A stretch of DNA of 64,000 bases from Amycolatopsis mongoliensis (GTDB lineage Bacteria; Actinomycetota; Actinomycetes; Mycobacteriales; Pseudonocardiaceae): contig NZ_CP127295.1 in the NCBI RefSeq assembly GCF_030285665.1, forward strand, positions 10,168,001-10,232,000, written 5' to 3'. How positions within the stretch are numbered: the first letter of the stretch is position 1; every line of letters begins with the position of its first letter. The position numbers were made by a program, and so were the translations under genes. The notes beneath the pieces are model-generated. The model saw nothing but the letters and a program-made list of their open reading frames with translations, was not told the origin of the DNA and made no database searches. Shown piece by piece: positions 1-8,440 of the stretch.

Positions 1-480
1 GGCGAATACCTGCACGCGATGTACCTCGACAACTTCCCGGCCACCGCGTCCGGGCGCGAGGTGAGCGCGTACCCGAAGACCGTGGGCAGCCCGAACCTCT
101 ACGTCGACAACGGCGTTCTGGTGGGCACGCTGGACTACGGGACGCTCAGGGTGGCGACCGCGACCATGGGCTACAAGCACCACGAGCTGGACGCCCGCGA
201 GGCCGAACGCCAGATCATCGTCCCGACGTTCATGCTCAAGACGATCCCGGGCTACGACGGCGCGCCGCGCGTGCAGGAACTGGTCCGCACCGAGATCACC
301 GACGTCGTGGTCAAGGAGGCCCACACCGGCCCCGCGCGGCTGCAGCTGTTCCAGCACGTCCTGGCGCCGCTGGCCGACCTGCCGGTGCTGGAGGTCGTCT
401 CCGCGAGCCACATCCGCACCGACCTGACGCTCGCCCCGGTCAAGCCGGTCTTCGACTACCTGAAGGGAGCTCGGTCATGA
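1..480 (+). CDS. Acetoacetate decarboxylase family protein (5' end missing)
   Basis: The frame is open from the first base, so the gene begins before the window and only its C-terminal ~160 residues are present. Acetoacetate decarboxylases turn acetoacetate into acetone and CO2 through a Schiff base on a lysine. The visible SAYPKT motif (codon 76-78 for the lysine) matches the position of that lysine in the family, and the GYKHHELD and MLKTIPGYDG stretches are typical of it. The stop overlaps the start of the next gene (ATGA, 477-480), so the two are translationally coupled. With a hydroxyacyl-CoA dehydrogenase and an acyl-CoA dehydrogenase downstream, a role in breakdown of a short-chain acyl or ketone compound is inferred; the true substrate is unknown. 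Confidence 0.8.
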   Translation, partial: GEYLHAMYLDNFPATASGREVSAYPKTVGSPNLYVDNGVLVGTLDYGTLRVATATMGYKHHELDAREAERQIIVPTFMLKTIPGYDGAPRVQELVRTEITDVVVKEAHTGPARLQLFQHVLAPLADLPVLEVVSASHIRTDLTLAPVKPVFDYLKGARS

Positions 481-1388
481 AGTTCACCACCGCGGCGGTG
501 ATCGGCGCCGGCACCATCGGCCTGTCCTGGACGGCGCTGTTCGCCCACCACGGCCTGACCGTCCGCGTCAGCGACCCGCGCCCCGACCTCGCCGAGGCCG
601 TGGAAGACGCGCTGGAGAAGTTCGCCCCGCACCTCGGCACGACCGCCGAGGAGCTGGCGAGCCGGGTCCACGTCGCCGCCGACGTCACCGAAGCCGTGCG
701 CGACGCGGATGTCGTGCAGGAGAACGGACCGGAGAACCTCGAGTTCAAAAAGGACCTGTTCGCGAAGCTGGTCGAGGAAGCGCCGGAGCACGCGTTGCTG
801 CTGAGTTCGTCGAGCGCCATCCCCTCGACGGCGTTCACCGGCGAGATCGACGGCAGCCGGGTCCTCATCGGGCACCCGTTCAACCCGCCGCACCTGATCC
901 CCCTGGTCGAGGTCGTCCCCGGCGAGGGCACCAGCGAGGAGTCCGTCCACAAAGCCGTCGAGTTCTACACCCTCCTCGGCCGGACGCCGGTCGTGGAGCG
1001 CAAGGAGATCCCCGGGTTCGTCGGCAACCGCCTGCAGAACGCGCTGAGCCGCGAAGCGATCTACCTCGTCGAGCAGGGCGTGGTGACCCCGGCCGAGCTG
1101 GACGCGGTGATCACCCACTCGCTCGGGATCCGCTGGGCGACCGTCGGGCCGTTCCTCGGCTCGCACCTCGGTGGCGGCCCGGGCGGCTACCGGCACATGG
1201 CCGAGCACATCGGCAAGTCCATGAAGAAGATGTGGGCCGGGCTGGGCAACCCCAGCCAGAGCCCCGAAGAGCAGGAACGGCTCATCCGAGCCGTCGAACA
1301 GGCTTACGGCTCCTCCACGTACTCGGAACTCGCCGAGACGCGCGACCGCAAGCAGCTCGCAGTGTTGACCGCAGTGGAGGAGAACTGA
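477..1388 (+). CDS. 3-hydroxyacyl-CoA / L-carnitine dehydrogenase family oxidoreductase
   Basis: A 303-residue NAD-dependent dehydrogenase. The N-terminus carries a Rossmann GAGTIG motif (residues ~10-15), and IGHPFNPPHLIPLVEV carries the catalytic histidine seen in 3-hydroxyacyl-CoA and carnitine 3-dehydrogenases. The GFVGNRLQNAL segment begins the all-helical C-terminal domain. The size fits single-domain members without a fused enoyl-CoA hydratase. The ATG overlaps the stop of the decarboxylase gene, and the acyl-CoA dehydrogenase gene starts one base after this stop, so the three form one operon. The family includes enzymes for 3-hydroxybutyryl-CoA, carnitine and gulonate, and the sequence alone does not choose between them. 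Confidence 0.85.
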   Translation: MKFTTAAVIGAGTIGLSWTALFAHHGLTVRVSDPRPDLAEAVEDALEKFAPHLGTTAEELASRVHVAADVTEAVRDADVVQENGPENLEFKKDLFAKLVEEAPEHALLLSSSSAIPSTAFTGEIDGSRVLIGHPFNPPHLIPLVEVVPGEGTSEESVHKAVEFYTLLGRTPVVERKEIPGFVGNRLQNALSREAIYLVEQGVVTPAELDAVITHSLGIRWATVGPFLGSHLGGGPGGYRHMAEHIGKSMKKMWAGLGNPSQSPEEQERLIRAVEQAYGSSTYSELAETRDRKQLAVLTAVEEN

Positions 1389-1389
1389 C

Positions 1390-2580
1390 ATGGAACCGCT
1401 CAAGGACAAGCTCACCGCCGACTTCTACGACTTCGAGGCGCTGCTGCCGGACGACGAGCGCAAGCTGCTCGTCCGGACGCGCGAGTTCATGCAGAACGAC
1501 GTCAAGCCGCTGGTGAACGAGAACTGGGAAGCCGGCACCTTCCCGAAGGAACTGATCGGGATGTTCCGCGACTCCGGTCTCGCGGGCCTGCCGTACGAAG
1601 GTTACGGCGAGCACAAGCCCGCGGTCAGCCACCTGCTCACCGGCATGATGGCGATGGAGATGAGCCGCACCGACGCGTCGGTGGCGACGTTCTTCGGTGT
1701 CCACAACGGACTCGCGATGTACTCGATCCACAGTGGCGGCAGCCAGGAACAGCGGGACCGCTGGCTCCCCGAAATGGCGGCGATGGACAAGATCGGCGCG
1801 TTCGCGATGACCGAGCCGCTCGGCGGGTCCGATGTGGCCGGTGGCATGCGCACGACCGCCAAGCGTGACGGGGACACCTGGATCCTCGACGGCGCCAAGA
1901 AGTGGATCGGCAACGCGACCTTCGCCGACTACATCGTCGTCTGGGCGCGGGACGTCGACGACAACCACGTCAAGGGCTTCGTCGTCGAGAAGGACATGCC
2001 GGGGTTCGTGCCGGAGAAGATCGAGGGCAAGATCGCGTTCCGGATCGTCGAGAACGCCGAGATCACCCTGACCGGCGTCCGCGTGCCGGAGGCGAACCGC
2101 CTGCAGGGCATCGACTCCTTCCGCGACGTCGCGGAGATCCTGCGCGCCACCCGCGGCGGCGTCGCGTGGCAGGCGCTCGGCGTGGCGATCGGCGCCTACG
2201 AAGCCGCACTCGCCTACGCCCAGGAGCGTCAGCAGTTCGGCCGGCCGATCGCCCGGTTCCAGCTCGTGCAGGACCTGCTCGTGAAGAGCCTCGGCAACAT
2301 CACCGCGTCGTGGGGCATGCTGGTGCAGCTCGCCCGGCTGCAGGACGCGGGGATCTTCAAGGACGAGCACTCGTCGCTGGCCAAGGCGTTCGTCACCTCG
2401 CGGATGCGCGAGGTCGTCGCCTGGAGCCGGGAGATCTTCGGCGGCAACGGGATCGTGCTCGGCTACGACGTCGCGCGGTTCTTCGCCGACGCCGAGGCGA
2501 TCTACTCGTTCGAAGGCACCCGCGAGATGAACACCCTGATCGTCGGCAAGGCGATCACCGGGCAGTCCGCGTTCGTGTGA
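1390..2580 (+). CDS. Acyl-CoA dehydrogenase (glutaryl-CoA dehydrogenase-like)
   Basis: A 396-residue FAD-dependent acyl-CoA dehydrogenase, the usual length. Visible signatures are AFAMTEPLGGSDVAG (FAD/substrate binding), KKWIGNATFADY, RQQFGRPIARFQLVQ, and near the C-terminus YSFEGTREMN, whose glutamate sits where the catalytic base lies in glutaryl- and isovaleryl-type enzymes. The WIGNATFAD and MPGF segments resemble glutaryl-CoA dehydrogenases more than short-chain enzymes. It is third in the operon with the decarboxylase and hydroxyacyl-CoA dehydrogenase. The ATG lies one base after the previous stop. The gene converges on the LCP gene with a gap of 5 bases. The exact acyl chain oxidised is not determined. 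Confidence 0.9.
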   Translation: MEPLKDKLTADFYDFEALLPDDERKLLVRTREFMQNDVKPLVNENWEAGTFPKELIGMFRDSGLAGLPYEGYGEHKPAVSHLLTGMMAMEMSRTDASVATFFGVHNGLAMYSIHSGGSQEQRDRWLPEMAAMDKIGAFAMTEPLGGSDVAGGMRTTAKRDGDTWILDGAKKWIGNATFADYIVVWARDVDDNHVKGFVVEKDMPGFVPEKIEGKIAFRIVENAEITLTGVRVPEANRLQGIDSFRDVAEILRATRGGVAWQALGVAIGAYEAALAYAQERQQFGRPIARFQLVQDLLVKSLGNITASWGMLVQLARLQDAGIFKDEHSSLAKAFVTSRMREVVAWSREIFGGNGIVLGYDVARFFADAEAIYSFEGTREMNTLIVGKAITGQSAFV

Positions 2581-2585
2581 GGGAC

Positions 2586-3785
2586 TCAGTTCACGCAGCC
2601 GGCGGCCGCCGAGGTCGCCGGCTGCTTCGTGTCCGGCGTCCGGGTGGTGGTCGCCGCCGCCACCGGCTTGACGCCGCCGCCGGTGTCGCCGCCCGAGGCC
2701 TGGACCGCGGGCGTGCTGATCGCCGTGCGCACGAACTGCTGGACCTGCGCCGGGTCGACCTTCACCGCGTCGCCGTCCGACGGCGTCGACAGCGAGAGGC
2801 TCTGCACCGGGATCGTGGCGAACGCGATCGCCCCCGAGCTCATCCCCCGCAGCTGCTGCGCGAAGCTCAGCACGTCCCAGCCCTTGTCCAGCACCACGGA
2901 CCCCTGCACCGCGTCGACCAGCGCGGAGAGCTTCGACGGGTCGGTGAACGTGCCCGCGCTCAGCACCTTCTTCGCCATCCCGGACAGGAACGCCTGCTGC
3001 CGCGCGATGCGGTCGAGGTCGCCGTTGGTCAGGCCGTGGCGCTGCCGGACGAACGCGAGCGCCTGCGCCCCGGACAGCGTCTGCGAGCCGGCCGGGAAGT
3101 CCGCGCCGGAGTAGCTGTCGTGCACCGGCGCCTTGAGGCAGACCTCGACGCCGCCGACGGCCTGCGACAGCGCGTCGAAGCCGGCGAGGTTGATGGCCGC
3201 GTAGTGGTTGATCGTCAGCCCGGTGAACTTCTCGATCGTCTGGATCGCCGTCTTCGCGCCGGCCTCGTTCGCCGCCACCTCCAGCTGCGCGCCGGAGAGG
3301 CCCTGGGCGCGCAACCCGGACATCGCGGCGTTCTTGCCGCGGCTGTACGCCGAGTTGATCTTGTGCTTGCCGTACCCGCCCGCGATGTCCACATAGGAGT
3401 CGCGCGGGATCGAGATCGCCGTCGCCGCGGCGCCGCCCGCCGGGATGTGGACCACGATCATCGTGTCGGTGGTGTCGCCGCCGTCGTCGCCGCTTCCGGC
3501 GTGCAACGCGTCGAGCACGTTCTGTGGCAACGGGTTGCCGTACGCGTCGGTACGCGCGTCGATCCCGACGAGCAGGATGTTCTGGGCGACTTTGAGCGGC
3601 TCCCCGGGCGGTGTGCCGTCTTCGTCCACCTGCGAGGCGGGCGGGATGACGTCGGCGGTGACGAGGCCGTCGTCCAGTTTGCTCAGCTGCGACCACGCGT
3701 ACCCGGTGGCGCCGAGCACCAGCGCCGACACGACGCCGAGCGCGACCCGCCCGCCGACGCGGCGCCCCCGGGACGACAACAGCAC
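2586..3785 (-). CDS. LytR-CpsA-Psr (LCP) family cell-wall glycopolymer transferase
   Basis: A 399-residue protein with a short cytoplasmic basic N-terminus, one membrane helix (residues ~12-33) and an extracellular LCP domain. Motifs visible are ILLVGIDART, DTTDTMIVVHIP, AISIPRDSYVDI (the conserved arginine/aspartate pair that binds pyrophosphate-lipid), INSAYSRG and FVRQRHGLTNGDLDRIARQQ. LCP enzymes move polyprenyl-linked glycopolymers onto peptidoglycan; in mycolic-acid relatives and other actinobacteria this attaches arabinogalactan or similar polymers. A threonine/proline-rich C-terminal tail ends in a cysteine. The nearby DprE2-like gene on the same strand also points to arabinan or cell-wall sugar metabolism, though about 200 bases separate them. 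Confidence 0.9.
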   Translation of the reverse strand: MLLSSRGRRVGGRVALGVVSALVLGATGYAWSQLSKLDDGLVTADVIPPASQVDEDGTPPGEPLKVAQNILLVGIDARTDAYGNPLPQNVLDALHAGSGDDGGDTTDTMIVVHIPAGGAAATAISIPRDSYVDIAGGYGKHKINSAYSRGKNAAMSGLRAQGLSGAQLEVAANEAGAKTAIQTIEKFTGLTINHYAAINLAGFDALSQAVGGVEVCLKAPVHDSYSGADFPAGSQTLSGAQALAFVRQRHGLTNGDLDRIARQQAFLSGMAKKVLSAGTFTDPSKLSALVDAVQGSVVLDKGWDVLSFAQQLRGMSSGAIAFATIPVQSLSLSTPSDGDAVKVDPAQVQQFVRTAISTPAVQASGGDTGGGVKPVAAATTTRTPDTKQPATSAAAGCVN

Positions 3786-3983
3786 GGCACTTCCCCTTGC
3801 TTCCCTGTGGTGAACCTCCGACCCCGCCTTCGAGGATCACCGGGTTAGCTGGGAATCAGCTGAGAAAGTTGTTGAAAGCTCGTGACGCTGCCCGATCGGC
3901 CGAGCTGAATCCAGCTGATCGGCCGATTTCGCGACGGAAAGTACCGGCGCGCACACGAGAACGTGCTGTGGCCGTGGCCACAG

Positions 3984-4724
3984 TCAGCGCGGCAGCCGGC
4001 GCCAGACCGCGCGCGGCAGCAAGCGCATCCCGAAGAACACGGGACGGAGTACGCCGGGCACCCAGACGACCCCGCGGCGCTTGCGCAGCGCGGCGACGGT
4101 CGCGTCGGCCACCTGGTCCGGCGTGCTCGAGAACGGCGCGGGGCTCATGCCCTCGGTCATCCGCCCGATGACGAACCCGGGGCGCACGAGCAGGAGGTGG
4201 ACACCCGAGCCGTGCAGTGCGTCGGCCAAGCCGCTCGCGAAGCCGTCGAGGCCGGCCTTCGCCGAGCCGTAGACGTAGTTGGCGCGCCGCACGCGGACCC
4301 CGGCGACCGACGAGAACACGACGAGGCTGCCGTGGCCCTGCGCGCGGAGCAGGTTCGCGGCGTGGGTCAGCACGCCGACCTGGGCGACGTAGTCGGTGTG
4401 CACGATCGCGGCGGCGTGGGCGGCGTCCTCTTCGGCACGGGCCTGGTCGCCGAGGATGCCGAAGGCGAGCACCACGACGTCGAGCGGCCCGTGCTCGGCA
4501 GCCACCTTCTCGAGGAAAGGGCCGTGAGCGGCGAGGTCGTCGGCGTCGAAATCGGCCGTTTCGACGGCTTCGGCGCCGGCTCCGCGCAGGGCCGCGACCT
4601 CGGCGGTGAGATCCGTCCCGGGGCGGGCGGCCAGCACGAACCGCGGGTGTTCGCCGGCCAGGCGTTCCGCCACGGCCAGCCCGATCTCACTGCGTCCGCC
4701 CAGCACCAGCACCGTTCCGCTCAC
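3984..4724 (-). CDS. dprE2: SDR oxidoreductase, decaprenylphosphoryl-2-keto-ribose reductase-like
   Basis: A 246-residue short-chain dehydrogenase. The N-terminal Rossmann motif is GGRSEIGLAVAERL, and the catalytic serine and YxxxK pair lie in VVFSSVAGVRVRRANYVYGSAKAGLDGF, a stretch typical of DprE2, which makes the arabinose donor decaprenyl-phosphoryl-arabinose from its 2-keto intermediate. The C-terminal VVWVPGVLRPVFFGMRLLPRAVWRRLP is also DprE2-like. No dprE1 partner is adjacent, so this may be a paralogue acting on another substrate. The gene is divergent from the ECF sigma gene at 4765, with 40 bases between the starts. Confidence 0.65.
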   Translation of the reverse strand: MSGTVLVLGGRSEIGLAVAERLAGEHPRFVLAARPGTDLTAEVAALRGAGAEAVETADFDADDLAAHGPFLEKVAAEHGPLDVVVLAFGILGDQARAEEDAAHAAAIVHTDYVAQVGVLTHAANLLRAQGHGSLVVFSSVAGVRVRRANYVYGSAKAGLDGFASGLADALHGSGVHLLLVRPGFVIGRMTEGMSPAPFSSTPDQVADATVAALRKRRGVVWVPGVLRPVFFGMRLLPRAVWRRLPR

Positions 4725-4752
4725 GCGGGCAGTCTTGCAGCCCCGCGTGCGC

Positions 4753-4764
4753 TAGCGTGCCCGG
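4753..4764 (+). promoter_or_regulatory. Probable leaderless promoter -10 element of the ECF sigma gene
   Basis: TAGCGT at 4753-4758 lies six bases ahead of the GTG at 4765. This is the spacing expected when transcription starts at the first base of the start codon, and there is no Shine-Dalgarno sequence in between. A clear -35 box was not identified. The same arrangement recurs before the genes at 19645, 57849 and 46962. Confidence 0.45.
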
Positions 4765-5742
4765 GTGGGTCACCTTCCGGATTTCGAGACGGTCGTCGAA
4801 CGGCATCGGCGGGAGATCCAGGTGCACTGCTACCGGATGCTCGGCTCGCTGAGCGATGCCGAAGACCTCGCCCAGGAGACCTTCCTGCGCGCCTGGAAGG
4901 CCCGCGACCGCTTCGAAGGCCGGGCCGGCGTGCGGACGTGGCTGTACCGGATCGCGACCAACGCCTGCCTCGACGTCCTCGCCCGGCGGCCGCGGCGGGT
5001 GCTGCCCGACCAGCTCGGCCCCGCCGGGGAGCCGGACGGTCCCCTCTCCGCCGTCGATCTGCCGTGGCTCGAGCCCGTCCCGGACCGGCTGCTGGACGAG
5101 GCCGGGCCGGACGCCGTCGTCGTCGAACGGGAGACCATCGAGCTCGCCTACCTCGCCGCCGTCCAGTACCTGCCGCCGCGGCAGCGGGCGGCCCTCGTCC
5201 TGCGCGACGTCCTCGGCTGGTCGGCGAAGGAGACCGCGGACCTGCTCGAGACGAGCGTCGCGTCGGCGAACAGCGCGCTGCAACGGGCCCGCGCGACCCT
5301 GCGTGAACGACTGCCCGCGCACCGTGCCGAGTGGACGGCCGGCGATCCGACGGCCGAAGAGACCGCGCTGCTCAAGCGGTTCATCGCGGCTTACGAACAG
5401 GGCGACCCCCAAGCGGTCGCCCGGCTGCTGCACGAGGAGGCCCGCGCCGTCATGCCGCCGTACGAGCTGTGGTTCGGCAGTGCGGCGGCGATCGTCCGGG
5501 CGTTGTCGCTGTCGCTCGACCCGGCTTCACCGCACTGCGTCGGCCGCTTCCGGATGCGGGCGACGCGCGCCAACCGCCAGCCCGCGGTGGCGACCTGGCT
5601 CCGGCGCCCGGGCGCGGACGAGTACCGCTGGTTCGGGGTGTCCCTGCTGACGATCGAGCACGGCCTGATCACGGACCTGGCCGCCTTCGAGTCCGCCCCG
5701 GCGGCGGCGTGGGGGCTGCCGGAGGTCTGGCGGGACGAATGA
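4765..5742 (+). CDS. ECF RNA polymerase sigma factor with C-terminal SnoaL-like domain
   Basis: A 325-residue sigma-70 family protein, much longer than minimal ECF sigmas. Region 2 includes CYRMLGSLSDAEDLAQETFLRAWK (with the DAEDLAQE core) and region 4 includes LPPRQRAALVLRDVLGWSAKETADLLETS followed by an SVASANSALQRAR recognition helix. From about residue 200 on the sequence resembles the SnoaL/NTF2-like extension found in SigG- and SigJ-type factors, where it modulates activity in place of an anti-sigma factor. No anti-sigma gene is adjacent, in line with that class. The start is GTG with a leaderless -10. Confidence 0.9.
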   Translation: MGHLPDFETVVERHRREIQVHCYRMLGSLSDAEDLAQETFLRAWKARDRFEGRAGVRTWLYRIATNACLDVLARRPRRVLPDQLGPAGEPDGPLSAVDLPWLEPVPDRLLDEAGPDAVVVERETIELAYLAAVQYLPPRQRAALVLRDVLGWSAKETADLLETSVASANSALQRARATLRERLPAHRAEWTAGDPTAEETALLKRFIAAYEQGDPQAVARLLHEEARAVMPPYELWFGSAAAIVRALSLSLDPASPHCVGRFRMRATRANRQPAVATWLRRPGADEYRWFGVSLLTIEHGLITDLAAFESAPAAAWGLPEVWRDE

Positions 5743-5833
5743 GCACGATGCCCCCGGGTTGTCGCACACGTCACCGCGCGCCGATGACCGGTGCACGCAT
5801 TCAGTAGTGCACCGGTCACCCGCGAACGGCGTG

Positions 5834-5876
5834 AAAAAACCCGGGCGGGTGATTCACGGGGAATCACCCGCCCGGG
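5834..5876 (-). terminator. Intrinsic terminator of the whiB gene
   Basis: A perfect 15-bp stem (5840-5854 with 5862-5876, seven-base loop) is GC-rich. On the minus strand it is followed directly by a run of six T residues (5834-5839 read in reverse). It lies about 80 bases after the stop of the minus-strand whiB gene, a textbook Rho-independent terminator. It sits between whiB and the plus-strand sigma gene that ends at 5742. Confidence 0.85.
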
Positions 5877-5956
5877 CGCACACCTACCCGGAAAGAAATT
5901 CTTCCGATTTCGGTGTTCGTCTTCCGGGCCGCCGGGAAGAGGTCACCGGCGGCGGG

Positions 5957-6220
5957 TCAGGCTGCTCGGTGCCGCTGCGGCGCGGTACGCGCCAGCCGGC
6001 GTCGGTCCTCGGCGGTGGTCCCGCCGAAAACACCGTGGTCGAGGCCGTTGTCCAGGGCGTAGCCGAGGCATTCCGCGCGCACCGGGCAGCGGGCGCACAC
6101 GGCCTTGGCCTGCGCCGCCTGCCGGGCGCCGGGGCCTACCGCGGAGATCGGGAAGAACAGTTCCGGGTCCTCGTCCTTGCAGGCCGCGAGTTCCGCCCAG
6201 CCCGTCATCGTGGCTTCCAT
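5957..6220 (-). CDS. WhiB-family iron-sulfur transcriptional regulator
   Basis: An 87-residue WhiB-like protein. The four cysteines that hold the 4Fe-4S cluster are visible in AACKDED and in VCARCPVRAECL (CxxCxxxxxC), followed by the family's GVFGGTTAEDRR turn and basic tail. WhiB proteins bind the principal sigma factor region 4 and tune promoters for development, redox stress or antibiotic resistance. GVFGG rather than GVWGG in the turn is a slight variation. The start at MEATMTG has a purine-rich GAAGGAA just upstream. A strong terminator lies downstream. Confidence 0.93.
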   Translation of the reverse strand: MEATMTGWAELAACKDEDPELFFPISAVGPGARQAAQAKAVCARCPVRAECLGYALDNGLDHGVFGGTTAEDRRRLARTAPQRHRAA

Positions 6221-6413
6221 TTCCTTCGTTCACCTCCCTCTGCTTCTACTGTTTCCCATTGTCGTGGCGCGTCAACCGACTTGACCCGCGGCGGACGCGC
6301 GAGCGTACCCACGTCGGTCAAGGGGTTTTGGCTTCGGTTCCCGGCTCACCCTCCGGGCAACCAAGACTGCAACACGTGAGAGTACGCCTTTCTTCCCGGG
6401 ATCTCGATGTCGA

Positions 6414-7046
6414 TCACGTCACCCGATCGGCGAGACCGCGCTCCAGCGTGACCCGCACGAGAGCCGCCGCGAGGTGCGCCAGCTCCTCCGGACCGACGAG
6501 CTTCGCCAGCCGCCCCGGCTGCGTCGGCAGGCCGAGCTTCTCCGCACCCTGCAACGCTTTCCGGTCCAGGTGCGGACGGAACTCCGGCCACACCAGCTGC
6601 ACCTCGCGCGCGAAGATCTCGGCCCCCACGGGTCCGAGCCGCGGCACCTTCGCCAGCAGCCGGGCCAGTGTCCGGAATTCGCCGTTCGCGGCCGCGCGCA
6701 CCCGTCTCAGGTCCCCGCCGTACTCCTCGAGGAGGTACCGGGCACCGTCGCCGAGCGCCGTGGCCGTCTGTTCGTCGTAGCGCTTGTAGTGCGCGCGGCC
6801 GAGCGCGTCCACCCGCTGCTGCCACGTCGCGTCGGCCATCGCCCGGGCCGTGCCCATGCCGGCGGCCCCCAGCTCCCGGGCCGCGTCGACGGCGATGGCC
6901 GCCTTGATCCGGGTCGAGAGCAGCACCGACAGCACCAGCAGCCGGTAGAGCGGCGCCGGCTTGTCGGCGAGCTTGATCCCGGCCTCGGCGGCGTACGTCG
7001 GGCCGGCCTCGGCCAGCAGGCGCTGGATCGTGTCTCGCTGGGTCAT
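6414..7046 (-). CDS. HhH-GPD superfamily DNA glycosylase / endonuclease III-like protein
   Basis: About 210 residues when started at ATG 7046 (MTQRDTIQRLL); the frame stays open to 7085. Segments such as LVLSVLLSTRIKAAIAVDAAREL, LLAKVPRLGPVGAEIFAREVQ (helix-hairpin-helix region, though its usual GVGxxTA form is modified) and a following HLDRKALQGAEKLGLP resemble the endonuclease III fold. The four-cysteine iron-sulfur loop of classic Nth is absent, so this belongs to the cluster-less branch. The catalytic lysine in the hairpin is not clearly preserved, so a repair function is inferred from fold only. Confidence 0.65.
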   Translation of the reverse strand: MTQRDTIQRLLAEAGPTYAAEAGIKLADKPAPLYRLLVLSVLLSTRIKAAIAVDAARELGAAGMGTARAMADATWQQRVDALGRAHYKRYDEQTATALGDGARYLLEEYGGDLRRVRAAANGEFRTLARLLAKVPRLGPVGAEIFAREVQLVWPEFRPHLDRKALQGAEKLGLPTQPGRLAKLVGPEELAHLAAALVRVTLERGLADRVT

Positions 7047-7202
7047 CCGGATCGGGTACCCGAGTTGCCCGCGCCCATTCGTCACCGGTCGTCACCGATC
7101 CGGACCAGGCCATTACTCCTACCGGGCAGTCTTGATCGAATCGTTACACCTGGCGGTCACCCCAGTGCACTTGTTCCAGTGGAGGCGAGGGGTGGTGAGG
7201 GG

Positions 7203-7697
7203 GTGTCCGTGTGCGCCGGCGACGATTTCGACGCGTTCTTCCGCGCCGACTTCCCCCCGCTCGTGGCGTTCCTGTGCAAGGCCGGGTTCGAGGCAGAGAC
7301 GGCCCGCGACATCGCCGCCGAAGCGATGCTGCACGCGCTGGAGGCGTGGCCGATCCTCGAAGACCCGCGAGCCTGGGTCCGCCGCGTCGCCGGCCGGCTG
7401 CTCGAGGCCGCGGACGACGCGCGCACGGACTGGACCGCGGCGGGCGACCCGCACGACGACGGGAAGCTGGCCGCCCTGGTCGACCAGCACGCGGGGCTCA
7501 TCGACCTGCTCGCCTCCCTCCCCGGCCAGCAGCGGATGGTCCTCGCCTGGTCCCTCGATGGCTTCACGCCCACACAGATCGCGACGGCGCTGCGCATCGC
7601 CCCCGCGACCGTCCGCTCCAACCTCCGCCACGTGCGGGAACGCCTCAGGCGCCACCGGGTCGCCCGGCCCGGCGACCAGCGGGACAGGGAAGGGTGA
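7203..7697 (+). CDS. Short ECF-like sigma factor
   Basis: A ~164-residue sigma-70 family protein, started at GTG 7203 (GTG 7209 is equally possible). Region 2 resembles FDAFFRADFPPLVAFLCKAG...AETARDIAAEAMLHALE and region 4 is LPGQQRMVLAWSLDGFTPTQIATALRIAPATVRSNLRHVRERLRR broken over a classical HTH (key residues: TPTQIATAL and PATVRSNL). The stop overlaps the next start (GTGA, 7694-7697), so the pair is co-translated. The next gene begins with a segment that looks like the small partner protein often found after such sigma genes. Confidence 0.8.
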   Translation: MSVCAGDDFDAFFRADFPPLVAFLCKAGFEAETARDIAAEAMLHALEAWPILEDPRAWVRRVAGRLLEAADDARTDWTAAGDPHDDGKLAALVDQHAGLIDLLASLPGQQRMVLAWSLDGFTPTQIATALRIAPATVRSNLRHVRERLRRHRVARPGDQRDREG

Positions 7698-8440
7698 GCA
7701 CCATGCCGGCAACCGAGTACGGGGACCCCGCGATCACCGAGCTGCTGCGGGAGTCCAACGCCGCGCTGCACGACTCGCTGCGCGTCGGGCTCGACGTGGA
7801 GGGCACCCTGCTCCGGGTGCGCAGCCGCGCCCTCGTCCGCGAGATAGCCGCGACGCAGCCCGCGGAGGCGTTCCCGGCGCACTGGCGGCGCCACGACGAG
7901 CCGGTCGCCGACGCGATCGCCGGCGACGGCGCCGCGATCGCCCGCCTGCTCGCCACCATCCGGCCGCTGGTGGTGCGCTACTGCCGGGCCCGCGTCGGCC
8001 GGCACGAGCGGTCGTTCGCCTCGGCCGACGACGTCGCCCAGGAGGTGTGCGTGGCCGTGCTGACCGCGCTGCCGTCCTATCGCGACCAGGGCCGCCCGTT
8101 CCTCGCGTTCGTCTACGGCATCGCCCAGCACAAGGTCGCCGACGCGCACCGCGCGGCGGCCCGCAACCGCTCCGACCCCGTTCCGGAGGTCCCCGACGGC
8201 GTGTCCGATGCGGACGGTCCGGAGCAGCGCGCGCTGCGGTTCGAGCTGAACGAACGGCTGGCGCGGCTGCTGGACGTGCTGCCCGCGAAGCAGCGGGAGA
8301 TCGTCGTGCTGCGGGTGGTCGTCGGCCTGTCCGCGGAGGAGGCGGCCGCGGCGGTGGGCTCGACGCCGGGCGCCGTCCGCGTGGCGCAGCACCGCGCGCT
8401 GGCGCGGCTCAGAAGACTGCTGACCGGCGAAGAGGACTAA
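7694..8440 (+). CDS. SigD/ShbA-like sigma factor with an N-terminal extension
   Basis: About 248 residues from GTG 7694, which overlaps the previous stop; ATG 7703 is an alternative. The C-terminal ~180 residues are a SigD/ShbA-type ECF sigma factor: IRPLVVRYCRARVGR, ADDVAQEVCVAVLTALP, FVYGIAQHKVADAHR in region 2 and LPAKQREIVVLRVVVGLSAEEAAAAVG then PGAVRVAQHRALARLRR in region 4. In Streptomyces, ShbA drives the principal sigma gene. The first ~65 residues (ELLRESNAALHDSLRVGLDVEGTLLRV) are not part of a normal ShbA and look like a small protein often encoded beside short ECF genes, so this may be a natural fusion. No frameshift is seen. Confidence 0.8.
   Translation: MSTMPATEYGDPAITELLRESNAALHDSLRVGLDVEGTLLRVRSRALVREIAATQPAEAFPAHWRRHDEPVADAIAGDGAAIARLLATIRPLVVRYCRARVGRHERSFASADDVAQEVCVAVLTALPSYRDQGRPFLAFVYGIAQHKVADAHRAAARNRSDPVPEVPDGVSDADGPEQRALRFELNERLARLLDVLPAKQREIVVLRVVVGLSAEEAAAAVGSTPGAVRVAQHRALARLRRLLTGEED

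Noticed and set aside
1282..3840. Long antisense open frame (852 codons) across the acyl-CoA dehydrogenase and LCP genes
   Set aside because: It is a GC-rich shadow frame with arginine/alanine-biased composition and no recognisable domain; the genes on the other frames have clear family motifs.
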